Assembly (NCBI RefSeq): GCF_964340395.1
Contig: NC_135567.1
Coordinates: forward strand, 6,153,899-6,217,898
Direction: 5' to 3'
Length of the DNA stretch: 64,000 nt
Source: Glandiceps talaboti
Lineage: Eukaryota > Hemichordata > Enteropneusta > Spengelidae
Shown here: piece by piece, positions 33,883-45,745 of the stretch
How positions within the stretch are numbered: position 1 is the stretch's first letter
Layout of the letters: every line of letters starts with the position of its first letter
Made by a program: the position numbers and the translations under genes
Notes under the pieces: model-generated
What the model saw: the letters and a program-made list of their open reading frames with translations, nothing else
What the model was told of the DNA's origin: nothing
Database searches by the model: none

Positions 33883-34792
33883 ATGGATACTCGCTCTGTG
33901 TTGAGAAGCCGGCCACAAAAAACTACTAGTATGTGCACGTCAAAATACTTCCAAGATGGTAGCCACGAGGCAGCATGTGACTCAGGTTCTGACACTCGCA
34001 CTCGCAGTAGTAACCCAAGTTCTGACACTCGCAGCGGTACGTCGGAAGACGCAACTAGCATACCTGTCATGGAAATGAGGTCAGTTATTAATGAATGCCT
34101 TGCCGGACTAGTTTCAACTGTGGACGGTATGGCTAAAACACTAAATGAAATGAGAGAAGTGCAGAAGGTAATACTAGGGCGCATAGAGACGGTTGAAAGA
34201 AAAGTTGTTGACATTGAGGCCAGCGTCAACTACACAGAAGACGAACTGACAACTCTGAAGACGCGGGTTGAACACCAGGAAAAGCGATATGAAGAACTGG
34301 CTAATTCTCTGCAGACTACGAATGATAAGATGAAAATGATTGAAAATACGTGTTTAAATATGGAAAGGTATTCAAGATCATACAATCTGCGCTTCGGTGG
34401 AGTGAAGGAAGAAAAGCGAGAAAGCTGTGTTGAGGTGATAAAAACTATACTGAAAGAAAAGCTTCGCATGTCGGACATCATTATTGATAACGCGCACCGC
34501 ACACCACCAGCTAGAAACCCTGTCAATGGAAACCGTCCTCTGTCTCCAAGACACATAATTGTCAAGTTCCCTCTACGAATACAGCGACAGCATTCTAATG
34601 AAAAAACGAGAAGTACTGAAAGATTCCGGAATATTTGTGCAAGTTGATATGTGCAATGCGGACTTTGAACTAAAGCAAGGACTGAGAGATGTAATGGAGA
34701 AGGCCTACAAGGAAAATGTGTTCGTTTTGCAAACGGCAAGCTTACGATCAATGGTACTCGTGGCACTTGACATTCGAATTAATCGAGACTGA
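33883..34792 (+). pseudogene. L1/Tx1-like LINE ORF1 protein
   Basis: Starts at MDTRSVLRSRPQKTTSM. After a Ser/Thr/Arg-rich N-terminus comes a long coiled coil (about residues 85-170, with ERKVVDIEASVNYTEDELTT and YEELANSLQTTNDKMKMIE). It then has an RRM-like segment with YSRSYNLRFGGVKEEKRESC and VIKTILKEKLRMSDIIIDNA, followed by AHRT. This is the L1 ORF1p plan: trimerising coiled coil, RNA-binding RRM and C-terminal domain. A frameshift near 34.6 kb moves the C-terminal domain (MKKREVLKDSGIFVQ, YKENVFVLQTASLRSMVL) to another frame. The break is recent-looking because both parts remain open. Confidence 0.85.
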
Positions 34793-35448
34793 AATAACAG
34801 ATTGGTCTGTATGAACATGTTAAACCACATTTTTGCTATTTATTTTGTGTGTATCTATATCTATTTATTCACAGTAAGATGTAGAAAATGCCGTGTTTTT
34901 TTTTCTTTTTCTTTCATTTTTCAAGATTTTGGGTGTAGAAATTTTCAGGTAAAGTATTTTGGGGCCGTGGGCCCGGGGTGACGTGTAATATTGCTCTTGC
35001 AAGTATAGAGTTACTTTCCCCTACCTGTTATGCTTGAATAGTCCTGATAATTATGCACCTGTTTTTTTTGTTCCGTTTTTGCTTCACGGCTATTCTGTTT
35101 TATTGAATGAACATGGGATTGGCAGTAGATCAGTATGCTAATTTATAATGGAATTTGCATTCTCGCACATTTGTATAACTACACATTGTTGCAGTTTTTG
35201 TCACCTATTTTTTCTAACATGATGGGCAGCTTCCAATGCGCCTGTTTGGCAGCATGGTTTTTCTTTTTGAACTGTTTTCCGTTTTTCTTCGCATGTGGGA
35301 TTTCCACTGATGTTGTAGTTAGTGGGGGTGATTTTTTCTGCATTGCGAGTTTTTGTGGACATGTCTTATTTGGTTGTCTAGTGTATGTTTTCATGTTTTC
35401 ACCGTTCTGTAAAATTAGTTTGAATTTTATTCATAGTATTATTGTACA
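34793..35448 (+). other. Inter-ORF spacer of the L1/Tx1-like LINE
   Basis: An unusually long gap between the two LINE reading frames. It contains a GC-rich patch GGGGCCGTGGGCCCGGGG near 34.97 kb. A T-rich open frame (35135-35464, about 109 codons) encodes a very hydrophobic peptide that overlaps the ORF2 start. The hydrophobicity may simply follow base composition. Confidence 0.4.
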
Positions 35449-36570
35449 GTGTCTGAAAACTTGAAGGTAATTTCTTTTAACATCAGAGGTTTGGGAAACC
35501 AAAGAAAGAGGAAAAAGGTTTTTGACTGGTTGAAAAAAGGTAATTATAATATCATTATGCTCCAAGAAGCACACAGTACACAAGATGGTGAGACCAATTG
35601 GTCCAAACTCTTCCCTGGTCACTTTGTATTTTCCCATGGAACATCTGCAAGTAGAGGGGTTGCTACAATTATTAGAGATGTTGACTTTGTGATTCACAAA
35701 GTTAAGACTGACTTAGATGGGAGATTTAATATCTATAGACATAGCAAATAAGCCACTCCTTTTGATTAATACATATGCACCAAACTTTGAAGGCCCCCAT
35801 AGTTTATTTATGGAACAACTGTCTGATGTACTTAGTGAGTTCCACACTGATCCACAAAGGGAAATTATTTGGGGTGGAGATCACAATTTTTGTTTAAACC
35901 AAGTATTGGATAGATATGGTGGGAATGACACTGCCTGGAAACGGTCTGGTGAGATGTTTGAAAACGTTATGAATGATTTGGACTTAATTGACGTCTGGCG
36001 TATTAGAAATCCATCATCAAGACGGTATACTTGGCGCCGTTTACGCCCAATTTTAACCCAGAGTCGTTTGGATTACTTTTTAATTAGCAATTCACTTCAG
36101 TCATCAATTAGTTTATGTGATATTGTGCCAAACATCTTATCAGACCACTCTGCCATTGTGCTTTCCATGGGTGATAAAAGGGGAAAACTAGGTAATTCTC
36201 TTTGGAAATTCAACAATAGCCTTCTAAAAGATTCTGAATATCCACAGCTTATACAAGATAGTTTACAGGGATGGGTGATGGAGTACCATGATCCACAAAA
36301 CAAACAGGGGTTGTGGGAATTCATTAAGTACAAAATTAAAACCATTACAATCAACTATAGCAAAACAAAAGCAAGAGAGAGAAATATGCATGTAACTACC
36401 CTTGAATCACGCTTGAGGGACCTTGACATGGAGCTTTGTAACAGGGAGTCAGAGGAGGTTAAATCTGCCATAGAGAAAACTCGTAATGAGTTACAACTTG
36501 AATATGATCACCTGACAGAGGGTGCTATAGTAAGGTCTAGCTAGAGTACACTGGTATGAGTTAGGTGAAA
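35449..36570 (+). pseudogene. L1/Tx1-like LINE ORF2, endonuclease domain
   Basis: AP-endonuclease motifs are nearly all intact: VISFNIRGLGNQRKRKKVFD, IIMLQEAHSTQDGE (catalytic Glu), NTYAPN, WGGDHNFCLN (GDxN, with His in place of the usual Phe), SRLDYFLIS and ILSDHSAIV (terminal SDH). One frameshift lies at about 35.73 kb within DLDGRF. A Lys/Glu-rich linker follows. Further frame changes around 36.54-36.59 kb affect the conserved VRSRV..WYELGEK..TKYF junction that precedes the polymerase. This domain nicks the target to prime reverse transcription. Confidence 0.9.
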
Positions 36571-37960
36571 AAACACTAAATATTTTTTGAGTTTGGAAAA
36601 ATATAAGGCAAAAAAATCACAAATTACACAACTGTATGATTCTTCAGAAAATCTGTTGACAAATCCTAAGGATATTAAAAATTATATGAAGGCCTTCTAT
36701 GCCAAGCTCTATGCCACGCGTAACTATGTTGTTGATGATTCTGTTGTCGACTTGTTCCTTAATGAGGCAAACTTTCCAAAACTCAGTCAAAGTGACCAGG
36801 GAGGATGTGAGGGGACACTTGCACTGCAGGAGTGTTTCAACTCTCTCTCCAGTATGAATAAGAATAGGACACCAGGTAATGACGGCCTTACAGTTGAGTT
36901 CTATCAAACTTTTTGGCATAGCGTGGGACCTTTTGTCATTGATTCCCTAAATGAAGCATATGAAAAGGGTCATCTCTCTAGTAGCCAATCTCAGGGAGTG
37001 ATTACTCTTATAGAGAAAAAAGATAAAGATAAAAGATATATTTCTAACTGGCGCCCTATAACTTTACTAAATACTGATTATAAAATAGGTTCTCGTTGCA
37101 TTGCTAAAAGAATGGGAAAAGTTCTAGAGAGTCTTGTCAGTGTAACCCAGACAGCCTTTGTCAAAAATCGCTCTATTGGCCAATGTGTTCGTTTGATTGA
37201 AGGCATTCTGGATTATACAAAGGACTTGGACTTACCTGGTGTCCTATTGGCCAATGACTTTAAAAAGGCTTTTGATAGTTTGGAATGGAAATTTATGTTT
37301 CAATGTTTGGAAAATTTTAATATTGGACCTTCCCTTATTACTTGGGTCCTACTTTTTATCATAACCCTTCAAGCTGTGTCATGAACAGAGGTTTATCTAC
37401 TGGTTACTTCGATCTTACAAGAGGAGTCAGACAAGGAGACCCATTGTCACCTATTTTATTCATACTCTCATTAGAAGCCCTATTAATTAAACTACAGCTG
37501 GATGAGAATATACAGGGTATTGGGGTTGAGGGTTATGAGATTAAAAGTTCTGCCTATGCTGATGACCTTACATGTTTTTTAAGTAACGAACAATCTGTCA
37601 AGAACCTTTTTTCACTACTCAGTAATTTTTCATTGGTATCGGGTCCGAGTGTAAATTATGACAAGTCTGAAGCACTTTGGTTAGGGAAATGGAGTTCTCG
37701 TCAAGATAGGCTGTTCGCGGTGAAATGGCCTATGTCACCTATCAAGATTGTTGGAATTTTCTTTTCTTATAATCGCAAAGTAGCATATGAGAAAAAATAT
37801 GAGCTCGCCAATTAAGAGTCTTACAAATGTATTACACAGTTGGAATTGGCGCAATTTATCTATTATTGGTATAACTCAGATCATCAAAACCCTTGTTATT
37901 CCAAAAATTTTGTACCCTCGCAGTCTTATCAATGTCCACCAACAAGATATTAAAAAATAC
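36571..37960 (+). pseudogene. L1/Tx1-like LINE ORF2, reverse transcriptase, 3'-truncated
   Basis: RT motifs: KNRTPGNDGLTVEFYQTFW, ITLIEKKDKDKRYISNWRPI, LLNTDYKIGSRCIAKRM, TAFVKNRSIGQCVRLIEGIL, LANDFKKAFDSLEWKF (first Asp), TRGVRQGDPLSPILFILSLE, SSAYADDLTCFL (catalytic YADD) and a thumb region with GPSVNYDKSEALWLGKW. A frameshift lies near 37.36 kb. The polymerase stops being readable at VHQQDIKKY, where TIR-repeat sequence begins (GCCAATGGCATTGTAGCACA), so the C-terminal part and 3' UTR are missing. Catalytic aspartates are intact. It is among the youngest LINEs in the window. Confidence 0.92.
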
Positions 37961-37970
37961 CGCCAATGGC

Positions 37971-38690
37971 ATTGTAGCACAACTGTATAGTTTTTATAAA
38001 TGCTAACATGCTAACAATAAGTGTTCATTTGGTGAATGACTATCCAGTTGCCTATCCAACCATGTTGCTATCTTTAAGATATATGCTATCATTTGGCTGT
38101 TGCTATGGGCGTGGTCTTGTTGCTAGGCATATTTACATACATTTTTTGAATGTTTATTCAATTGTCTATTAATCCCCATTGTTATCTTCACAATATATGT
38201 GATCATTTGGCTGTTGCTATGGGCGTGGTCTTGTTGCTAGGCACACTTGCATACATTCTTTGAATGTTTATTCATTTGTCTTCTATTCCTGTTCTTATCT
38301 TTGCAATATATGTGATTATTTGGCTGTTGCGATGGGCGTGGTCTTGTTGCTAGGCATATTTAAATACATTTTTTGAATGTTTATTTAATTGTCTATTAAT
38401 CCCCTTTGTTATCTTTGCAATATATGTGATCATTTGGCTGTTGCTATGGGCGTGGTCTTGTTGCTAGGCACATTTGCATACATTTTTTGAATGTTTATTC
38501 ATTTGTCTTTCTACTCCTGTTATCTTTGCAATATATGTGATTATTTGGCTGTTGCTATGGGCGTGGTCTTGTTGCTAGGCAAATTTACATACATTTTTTG
38601 ACCGTTTATTGAATTGTCTATTAATCCCTGTTATTATCTTTGTGAAATACACCACCGTTTTGCTGTTGCTATGGGCGTGGTCAGGGGTGG
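37971..38690 (+). repeat. TAGCACAACTG-family copy truncating the LINE
   Basis: Begins GTAGCACAACTGTATAG and holds about six monomers of roughly 114 bp, with words such as TTTGCAATATATGTGATCAT, GTTGCTATGGGCGTGGTC and TTGCTAGGCACATTTGC. It ends abruptly after GGGCGTGGTCA at 38683 with unrelated sequence. Confidence 0.88.
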
Positions 38691-39690
38691 GACTATGTTG
38701 CGTTGGTAGCAGACATCTTTAGCAATGGCGGCAGTGAATGTACCTGTGTTCTCTTGCTCTCGACAGTGTTGGGCTTACTCTGGTTCTGATCTCGGCAAGA
38801 GAGATAAAAAACATTGAGGGTGCCAGAGCTTTCGTTTTGGCTGAAATGCAGAACGCTACCAGTATCTGGTACAAAAAAATCTTGGTTGATCGGTAGGTTT
38901 GATTTGTCACATTTTATTGTCTGCTGAGGTTTCTTACTTCATGCTTGTGTGTGGTTACACGGTGTCAGTCTCACAATATAGTCTAGAGCTCAGCAAAAAT
39001 ATCGACCTGTTCACACGACATCGGGACGGATCATCTGTACAAGGCATCGGTAGAGCTAGCTTTGCCATCATTCTAGCATAAAACTAATATTGCATGAAAT
39101 TACTTTGAGTGTGGCTGGAAACAGTACATTGTTTGTACAATGCTACATTGTTTTTGGAACATGTATAACTTAGCAAATACAACGGTTCCTACAGGTCAAG
39201 CAGTGGCTGATATTGTGCTATGTGTATATATTAAAGAACAGTATTATGTAATAACATTTCTTGATGATTTCTGACTCCTGTATGTGCTACAATTGTTTTA
39301 CATTATTACACTGTGTAGAAATGGATTTCTTGTCATCAGCTGATATCCATAAAACAAGTGTTGTCTGTGAAAACGCAAATATATATATGTAAATGTAGCA
39401 CTATCAAACTTTAAACAGATGAAAGGTGTATTATATGTGTAATGTTAATACAGTGCTGATGAACAGATGGATGTATTCATGTCTGTTTGTCCTTGATTTG
39501 TTCTGTGTGACTGTCAGTACTATTTAAAGATTTTTGATAAATTCTCTAAAAAAATTATCTTCTAAAACCAATGTTTTTGAAAAGAAATATTTAATATCTT
39601 GTACATTCTTCATATCCTTCAAGGGTAAATAATTATAAGGAGTAACTAAAAGTCAAAGTTTTTAACCCAGATGTGAATAAATCATATTAT
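38691..39690 (+). other. Sequence upstream of the SWIM/YqaJ remnant; possible 5' exon
   Basis: An ATG in good context (AGCAATGGCGGCAGTG, 38725) opens 31 codons. A longer open stretch in the neighbouring frame (about 38.76-38.89 kb: REIKNIEGARAFVLAEMQ) ends before a donor-like G|GTAGGT near 38.89 kb. It might be the first exon of the gene whose later exons begin at 39.7 kb, but no family match was recognised. The rest to 39.69 kb looks non-coding. Confidence 0.3.
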
Positions 39691-40734
39691 ACCATTAAAA
39701 AACTTAAAAGTACTGAAGTCATCAACATCGTTCAAGCTCCCTGAAAGATATCAACTTCTGTCCAAGCCACCATCAGATAACAAATTTACCAGAGATTTGA
39801 CAAAGTTGCCATTCCTGACATCTGGAGATATAGATGATGCTTTAGAACTGTACCACAAATTCTCAAATAAAATCGAGGTAAGCAACCACATTATGTAAAG
39901 TAGACATTATTTTTTTCTTGTCAATGTCATGATATATTATTAATCTTGAATTATGGGTTATAATTGAACTTCACAGATCTATGACATGTCCCTCATTTTG
40001 GAAAATATGCTGTTGTTTGTTTGTTTGTTAAGTACCAACAGTATATACTAGGCCACATACAATATGTCACTTATTTGTGTAGTGTACATAATTATAGTAC
40101 AAATTAAATGTACATGTTAATATAATGATTGGCTATTTTCCTTGATTAAGGAAGAACTGTTTATAAATTGTATTTATTTGGATATTCCAGATATAAATGA
40201 TCTATGTTAGCGAAGACATCAAAATCAAAAACATCGTAATTAAATATCGTAACGAGTAAAGACGAGTAGCTACCAGTAGTTACGATTTACTACGGTTAAT
40301 ATTCATAAGTGTCGACGCATATTTATGAACCTTTAGCTTGTAGACAATAAAAAGTAAACACTTATTGTCTATTATTCATAGATGTTACTGACTGGGTGAC
40401 AACCGAAACTACTGACAATATTGTATTATATTTAAATTAGAATGTTGTTTGTTATTACCCCAATAGTGATTATTTTGTTATGTATTATATTACAGGGTAA
40501 CAGCAGTAGCGTCAAAACTGGCAACAACTTTAGTAAAGGATTTGCCCTCTTCCACTCTAACTTTGTTCATGGCATCAAACTAGCTGAGGATCCCAAAAAA
40601 GAGTTGGTTTATATAAAGGGTTACTGCTGGGTATCTATGATGAAGGGAAGAAAACACAGTTTGATGGTGGTGCTTAGTAAATCAAACACTAAATGTGTGG
40701 TTAGGGCAGTTTGCAAATCAGAATGTGTTGCTGG
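39690..40734 (+). pseudogene. SWIM zinc-finger / YqaJ-type gene, 5' exons (first half of SWIM)
   Basis: Two exons with consensus splice signals. Exon A, ending at 39877 before GTAAGC, encodes FKLPERYQLLSKPPSDNKFT and LPFLTSGDIDDALELYHKFS. Exon B runs 40496-40734 (acceptor ATTACAG, donor GTATGT, phase 2 at its end) and encodes NNFSKGFALFHSNFVHGIKL, YIKGYCWVSMMKGRKHSLMV and VVRAVCKSECVAG. The last element is the CxC half of a SWIM zinc finger, as found in front of YqaJ-type nucleases of animal transposons. The matching second half (GRGQACPH) appears in phase at 53375. Both exons are open, with no stops. Confidence 0.65.
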
Positions 40735-41714
40735 GTATGTAACATCTACAGTAATTTACAAGTGTACAAGTCCTGGGGGGGGGGGGGTGCAAGTTCTGGT
40801 GTGTGGCTAATAATGTCAACCCAAGACACCATTCTAAATCAATACCTCATTTCAAACCATTACAGGTTTTTACAAAATCATTTTTTTAGACCAAAATACA
40901 TTTTGTAGTAGTTCCATATTTAGGAAATGGTGGATTGCAAAATGAGTTTTCACTTTTATATTTTTCCCCCAGGAACATTTTGAGAGGCATTTAATGGTAG
41001 TTATGATTTGATAAATGACATGACAATGGACCACATTTTTGACAAAGCAAAATTGAAAGTAATGAGGATGGACCCCATTTTAGACTCTTCAGCTCAAAAA
41101 AGACAGACCTAATTATAGACCAAAGGGTTCAAAAACACACTCCAAGTCTTGCGGCTGGATATGCATAGTGAAATAGGGAAAGTAACCCCCCCCCCCCCCG
41201 GGTACTAGTCTTACATGTATCTGTTCATAACACTGCTGTGCAATATCAAAAATACACTTGCATACCTGTATGCATATGTAAGTGGAAATGTCCGCAGTAT
41301 TCCTTGTACTCAAAATCAAATGATCACAGTTTACTTTTCACAAAATCTACAGTATTGGATGAACATATCTCCTTGACACATCAGTACCATTGTTAAAGTA
41401 CTCAGGCTACTGCAAACTTGCTGTGTGTTTTACCTGTTGTACTTTCACTTACTACACTTCTGACAAAACAGAGAATACAAGAGCTCAAGCAAATACACCC
41501 AGCCTTTCAACACTGGCTCTCACATTTCATTTGGATTAGTCACATTGTTGAAATTAATAATCAAATTTATCTTCAAAATTAGACAGCGCTGTTTTATTAG
41601 ATAAAATGATAAATGAACTCAAATAAATACTGAATAAGTTACTGAGGAGTTACTGAACCTGAAATATATTGACTAAACATTCTGTTTGTTTGTTTGTTTG
41701 TTTATTTGTTTTAG

Positions 41715-42204
41715 TTAGAAGAACAGTAACAGACACATTTCCAGATAATTTATAACACCCAAGGGATTTATCCAACATAGAAGCAATTCAATTTGGTAAA
41801 GAAAATGAAAAACTTGTTTGTGAGTTGTACAGAGAGTACATGAGTAACCATGGTTCACCAGTAGTGACCTCAAATGTTGGATTAATCATTAATCCATCTG
41901 TACCACATCTTGGTGGCACTCCAGATCAAAATGTGTATGATGTACTACAACATGATCCTTTTGGTCACTTCTGTCTTGTTAATGATAATGGCAAAGTCAG
42001 GTTGAACTCCCAGCACAATTTTTTCTATCACATATACAGGGTCAAATGGCCCTCAATGGTCTTAAATGGTGTGACTTTGTTGTGTACACTAGACATGATG
42101 AACTCTATGTTGAAAGAGTAAGATTCAGTGAGGAACTTTGGGTACATAAAATGTTAGCCATACTTACTGCAGTTGACATTGAAATGATCAGATACTTAAC
42201 CTGA
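41715..42204 (+). pseudogene. YqaJ-type exonuclease domain, copy 1
   Basis: Starts after an acceptor-like TTGTTTTAG. Motifs: NIEAIQFGKENEKLVCELYR, VGLIINPSVPHLGGTPD (catalytic-Asp motif, usually GxSPDG), then VNDNGKVRLNSQHNFFYHI. After a frameshift near 42.04 kb it continues GQMALNGLKWCDFVVYT and LYVERVRFSEELW, the C-terminal landmark of this family. The central E-x-K nuclease motif (family EIKCP) is missing: VYDVLQHDPFGHF jumps straight to the VNDNG segment, so a deletion probably removed it. YqaJ proteins are lambda-exonuclease-like nucleases, and one is encoded by ISL2EU transposons. It ends with a TGA after MIRYLT. Confidence 0.82.
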
Positions 42205-43480
42205 CAGAATTATAAGACACGGATAAACAAATGTTGTAGTTCTGCTTGTAAGTCAGGAAGTGCTGGACACATTTTTCCACCAAAGGCATTTTATATTACA
42301 TAGATATGTAGACTAAATTTAGCAAAAAATGAAGTGGCAAAGTCTGTAAAAATAGTCTAACTTTTGGACAGTGTTGGTATCAAAAATGCAACTCAACATA
42401 CTAAAACATATTTAGGAGCAAATCGATGTTGGCATAGATTGATAGAGGTGGTTCTGTATACACAAAGTCATGGTAACTGAGATTATGATATCGTTTAAAA
42501 AGTTCTTGATACCCAATGATTATATGTGATATAATAATGGTGTAAAGTGTGCCAGATCCTGGATATGACCAAACAAATAACACAAATCTCAGTTATCAAA
42601 CCTCTTTGTGTATACTCAACAATTGCTGTTTTTTGTTTTGATGTCAATTTGTTCCTGGGTGATCTTTAATAAGTGCTGTGTGTGTATTATTTGTCCTGAC
42701 TGTAGTTGAAAATGATGCCTTATTTATAAACTTTACAACTATAATCAAGGGGAGTTAACTTTTTGCTTCTTATACAGACAGAAACTAAAACCATTGTTGC
42801 AACATGTTGATACAAGTTTATACAGAAAGTTGATGTTATTACACTTACTGTAGGGTTGCTCGTCTGATACTATGTTTTACTTTGTGCAACAATAGCTTTA
42901 GTTTGTCTATCACAGGTAGTTGAAAGTTTGTTTTCTGTTGTAATAAAAAAGATACATACTATTTTAAAAGAAAATCAATTTTAATGATCACTTCAAATGA
43001 GAAATATTATGTATATAAAAGGTGCATAATATAAGTCGAGATATTGAAATAGTAGGGAGGGAAGTAGGATACAAATATATACAGCTTTATCAGTGAGTCT
43101 CTACTATGTTACAATATTAACAATGAAGTATACTTCATTGCTGAATAAGCAATATTTTATCAACCCTTGCTAGGTTTTCACTAGGATAAAGCATTGTTCA
43201 GAACAAATTTTCTCATATTTACATCTGAGATTTTAAGGTGATAACAAAGTAGTGAGTCGAAAGCTCAATGCTAAATATCTTGAGCTGCTTGTGTGTTACA
43301 ACCTTTGTAAATCAAAGTAGTGAGTGTTATTCACCAACATCGACCATTTTGTCACATCACTCCATGGTTTAGTCAATTTCTAATACACACAAGAAAGAGT
43401 AGTATCCTATGACCACTTGATTTGTATTCTGTGTATAATATGACGTGTAAAGTGTGATCTTTTTTTGTAAAACTAAGCAG
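42205..43480. other. AT-rich sequence, no gene seen
   Basis: Between the convergent nuclease and transposase remnants. No motif or repeat with known partners was recognised. Confidence 0.4.
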
Positions 43481-43489
43481 AATATCTAA

Positions 43490-43960
43490 ATATTATTCCT
43501 CAATATTTTTCTTTGCTCAGCCATGGAAAGTATGAGTGACCTTAGGAGACTAGTCACTACTTGTCACTAGTAACAAAACATTAGGTTACAAGTATTGTCT
43601 GGATGAATGAAGAAAAATATTGGGAATAATATAATAGTATACATCCTAAAGCATAATGTATGAAAAACATTTGGAAAAATAATGGTGAGGTATGTAGGCT
43701 TTGTTTGTCATAACATACAACCATCAGGGTACATAATCTTTATTTTCGGTTCAAAAACATTAATTTGGCTTATGCATGGTATCATAAGTTGTTATTCAGC
43801 AATGTTATTCTTCATTCGGCCAAGGAAAATATGAGTGACCTAACGGGGGGTGGGGGGGGGGGGTGGGGGGGGGGTGGTCACTATGAGTCGCTACATGAGA
43901 AGTAGGTCGTGAGTATTTTCTGGTTGAATAAAGATAAATATTGGGAATTATGTAATTATA
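43490..43960. repeat. Diverged direct duplication with a long G tract
   Basis: Two blocks about 310 bp apart share AATATGAGTGACCT (or AGTATGAGTGACCT), a GTCACTA segment and AAATATTGGGAAT. The second contains an interrupted poly-G run over about 43844-43874. Confidence 0.7.
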
Positions 43961-44210
43961 CCTGTTCAATTATAATTTGTGAAATGTCAAGGAAAATAAT
44001 GGATGATTTGGAACATTTTTATTCATAATTTGTATATCTATATGATGTGTTCAATCAGTACATCAGAAATAAATAAAGTTTATTTTCAAGAGATAACCTT
44101 TTGTAGTGTTGAACTTTATATTTATTCAAAAAAATGCACTTTTAATAAAGAAATATACCATATTACTATCATCCCCACCACATCCCTATTTACAATGTGA
44201 CCTATATATC

Positions 44211-45033
44211 TCAACATGACAAAATGGGTTTTTGGAACTTCACTAGACTACAGCACACTAACCAAATCTGTTCTATGGATCCATACAATGTCAAAGGGAT
44301 CACCTGATCAAAAATGTGCCATCCCTTTATCCTTCTAATAGCCCACTCAATATGTATTCAGACACTGGCTATTTTCTGGGTTTCAAAAACATCACTGGAT
44401 TTCATTTGATTTTGTCCTGGTTGACATTTGAGGGGAGTATTCAGTGTTACACCCCTGTTAATTAACATGTCCCTCAATTCAAAACCTTTGTCAGCCATCA
44501 AACTGTCGTTTGGTTCTAGTAAATCAAGAATTCCATATTTCTCTGTGATAACCCTGTCAGATGTTGACTCTCCAAATAAATTACTAATAAATGATACAGA
44601 AACTGATGAGTCTATTCCCACTAAGCCTTTGAATGTGTCATGTGACTTGTACTCTGACCAAAGTTCAGACGGGATTGAGTAGTCCTTTGACACTTCACAT
44701 TTTAATTCAGTACAAGCAAAAATACACCTTGTACTTGGATACTTATCCTTAAATACTATAGGCATGTTCTTATCAACTAAGTCTCTACTAGGCCAGATAG
44801 GAAGTTCAGAAAATTGTAAATAAATGAAAACTGATGCCATAACACATCTGGACACTTGTCTGCTTGATTTGTATAACAAGCTGCAGCACAATACCACTTT
44901 CCCATGCTTGTATATAATTCACTATCGATAAGTTTGTAAACGATACACTGGTTGCTAATGTAAACAAAAAAAAATTGTGTTCAAATGGTGGCACATCTCT
45001 GAACTTTACCCCCTTTAGCCTCGTTCTGATCAA
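44211..45033 (-). pseudogene. DDE transposase of ISL2EU/Harbinger-related type
   Basis: Read on the minus strand: VSRCVMASVFIYLQFSELPI, WPSRDLVDKNMP, KYPSTRCIFACTELKCEVSK, SEYKSHDTFKGLVGIDSSVS, FISNLFGESTSDRVITEKYG, SLMADKGFELRDMLINRGVT, then IASV-stop-IHIEWAIRRIKGWHIFDQV and VCCSLVKF. This is the DDE_Tnp_4-like plan: D1 in a (I/V)(I/V)DCTE motif, D2 in MADKGF, E in RIHVER. Here D1 is Ala (IFACTE), a stop stands where relatives have Arg before IHIE, and Trp follows the catalytic Glu. It cannot catalyse transposition. It lies convergent to the YqaJ copy 1, as expected for two genes of one element. Confidence 0.85.
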
Positions 45034-45074
45034 AATCTGGGTACCTTTCCGTAGAGGTGTATTCCCTTGACCCC

Positions 45075-45225
45075 ACTGTAATTACTGAAGGCTTCCTAAT
45101 TTAACTTGCATCATAATTGGGTTTGACTCCATAATTTTCATTTCTATTCGTTTTGCTTTTTAAAACTATATACAATGGAGTCTAGTTATACTGAAACAGA
45201 GTATTCTGGTCTGAGGTACATTTCT
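45075..45225. repeat. Dispersed repeat, copy also at 63.68 kb
   Basis: Shares AATTACTGAAGGCTTCCTAA, TTTAACTTG, ACTCCATAAT, AAAACTATATACAATGGA and CTGAAACA with the segment at 63.68-63.84 kb in the same orientation. Its nature is unknown. Confidence 0.75.
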
Positions 45226-45454
45226 ATATATCAGATATTGATATTGAATTTCATCATAACAGGAGGCATACATGATGGATGTGACTTATTTCAAAAGTAA
45301 GAGGTAACAATTTAATGCAGCTTATTCCTCATTTATTGAAAAAAACACCCCCCCCCCGTCTACTTTAGTATTTTTTTCAGTGACTCCTCTGATTCCTCAG
45401 ACCTCCCCAGGTCATAATGACTCCTCCCTAATAAGGTATAGTAAAAAGACTATC

Positions 45455-45745
45455 ATTCATTTTCATTCATGAATAGTTAAATTAGTTTACTCAGAAAACA
45501 GTGGTCCTTCTAACAAGACTTATAAAGTTATGTATACTGATCAGAACTTTAACCTGGTGTATCTCTGAAATTACATGTCATGCAGGTTATGTACAATCAT
45601 GAAATGGTTCCCTAGCAACCAAACTTTATGGAAATGGTTGTATCTTCTAGAGTTGTGTTCCCCTTTAATATAAATTGGCAGTACACCCCTTAGCCATATG
45701 TATGTATAAAATGTACACCATGTGTATTCATAAGTAATGTCCCCA
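45455..45745 (+). repeat. Left arm of a large inverted repeat
   Basis: The reverse complement matches 47260-47548. Shared words include AAATTAGTTTACTCAGAA, GAAATTACATGTCATGCAGG, GGTTCCCTAGCAACCAAACT and TGTACACCATGTGTATTC. Identity looks high with small indels. Either two opposite copies of a repeat or a foldback element with a 1.5-kb loop. Confidence 0.85.

Noticed and set aside
33723-34766. Minus-strand open frames of 168 and 178 codons
   Set aside because: Antisense shadows of the LINE ORF1.
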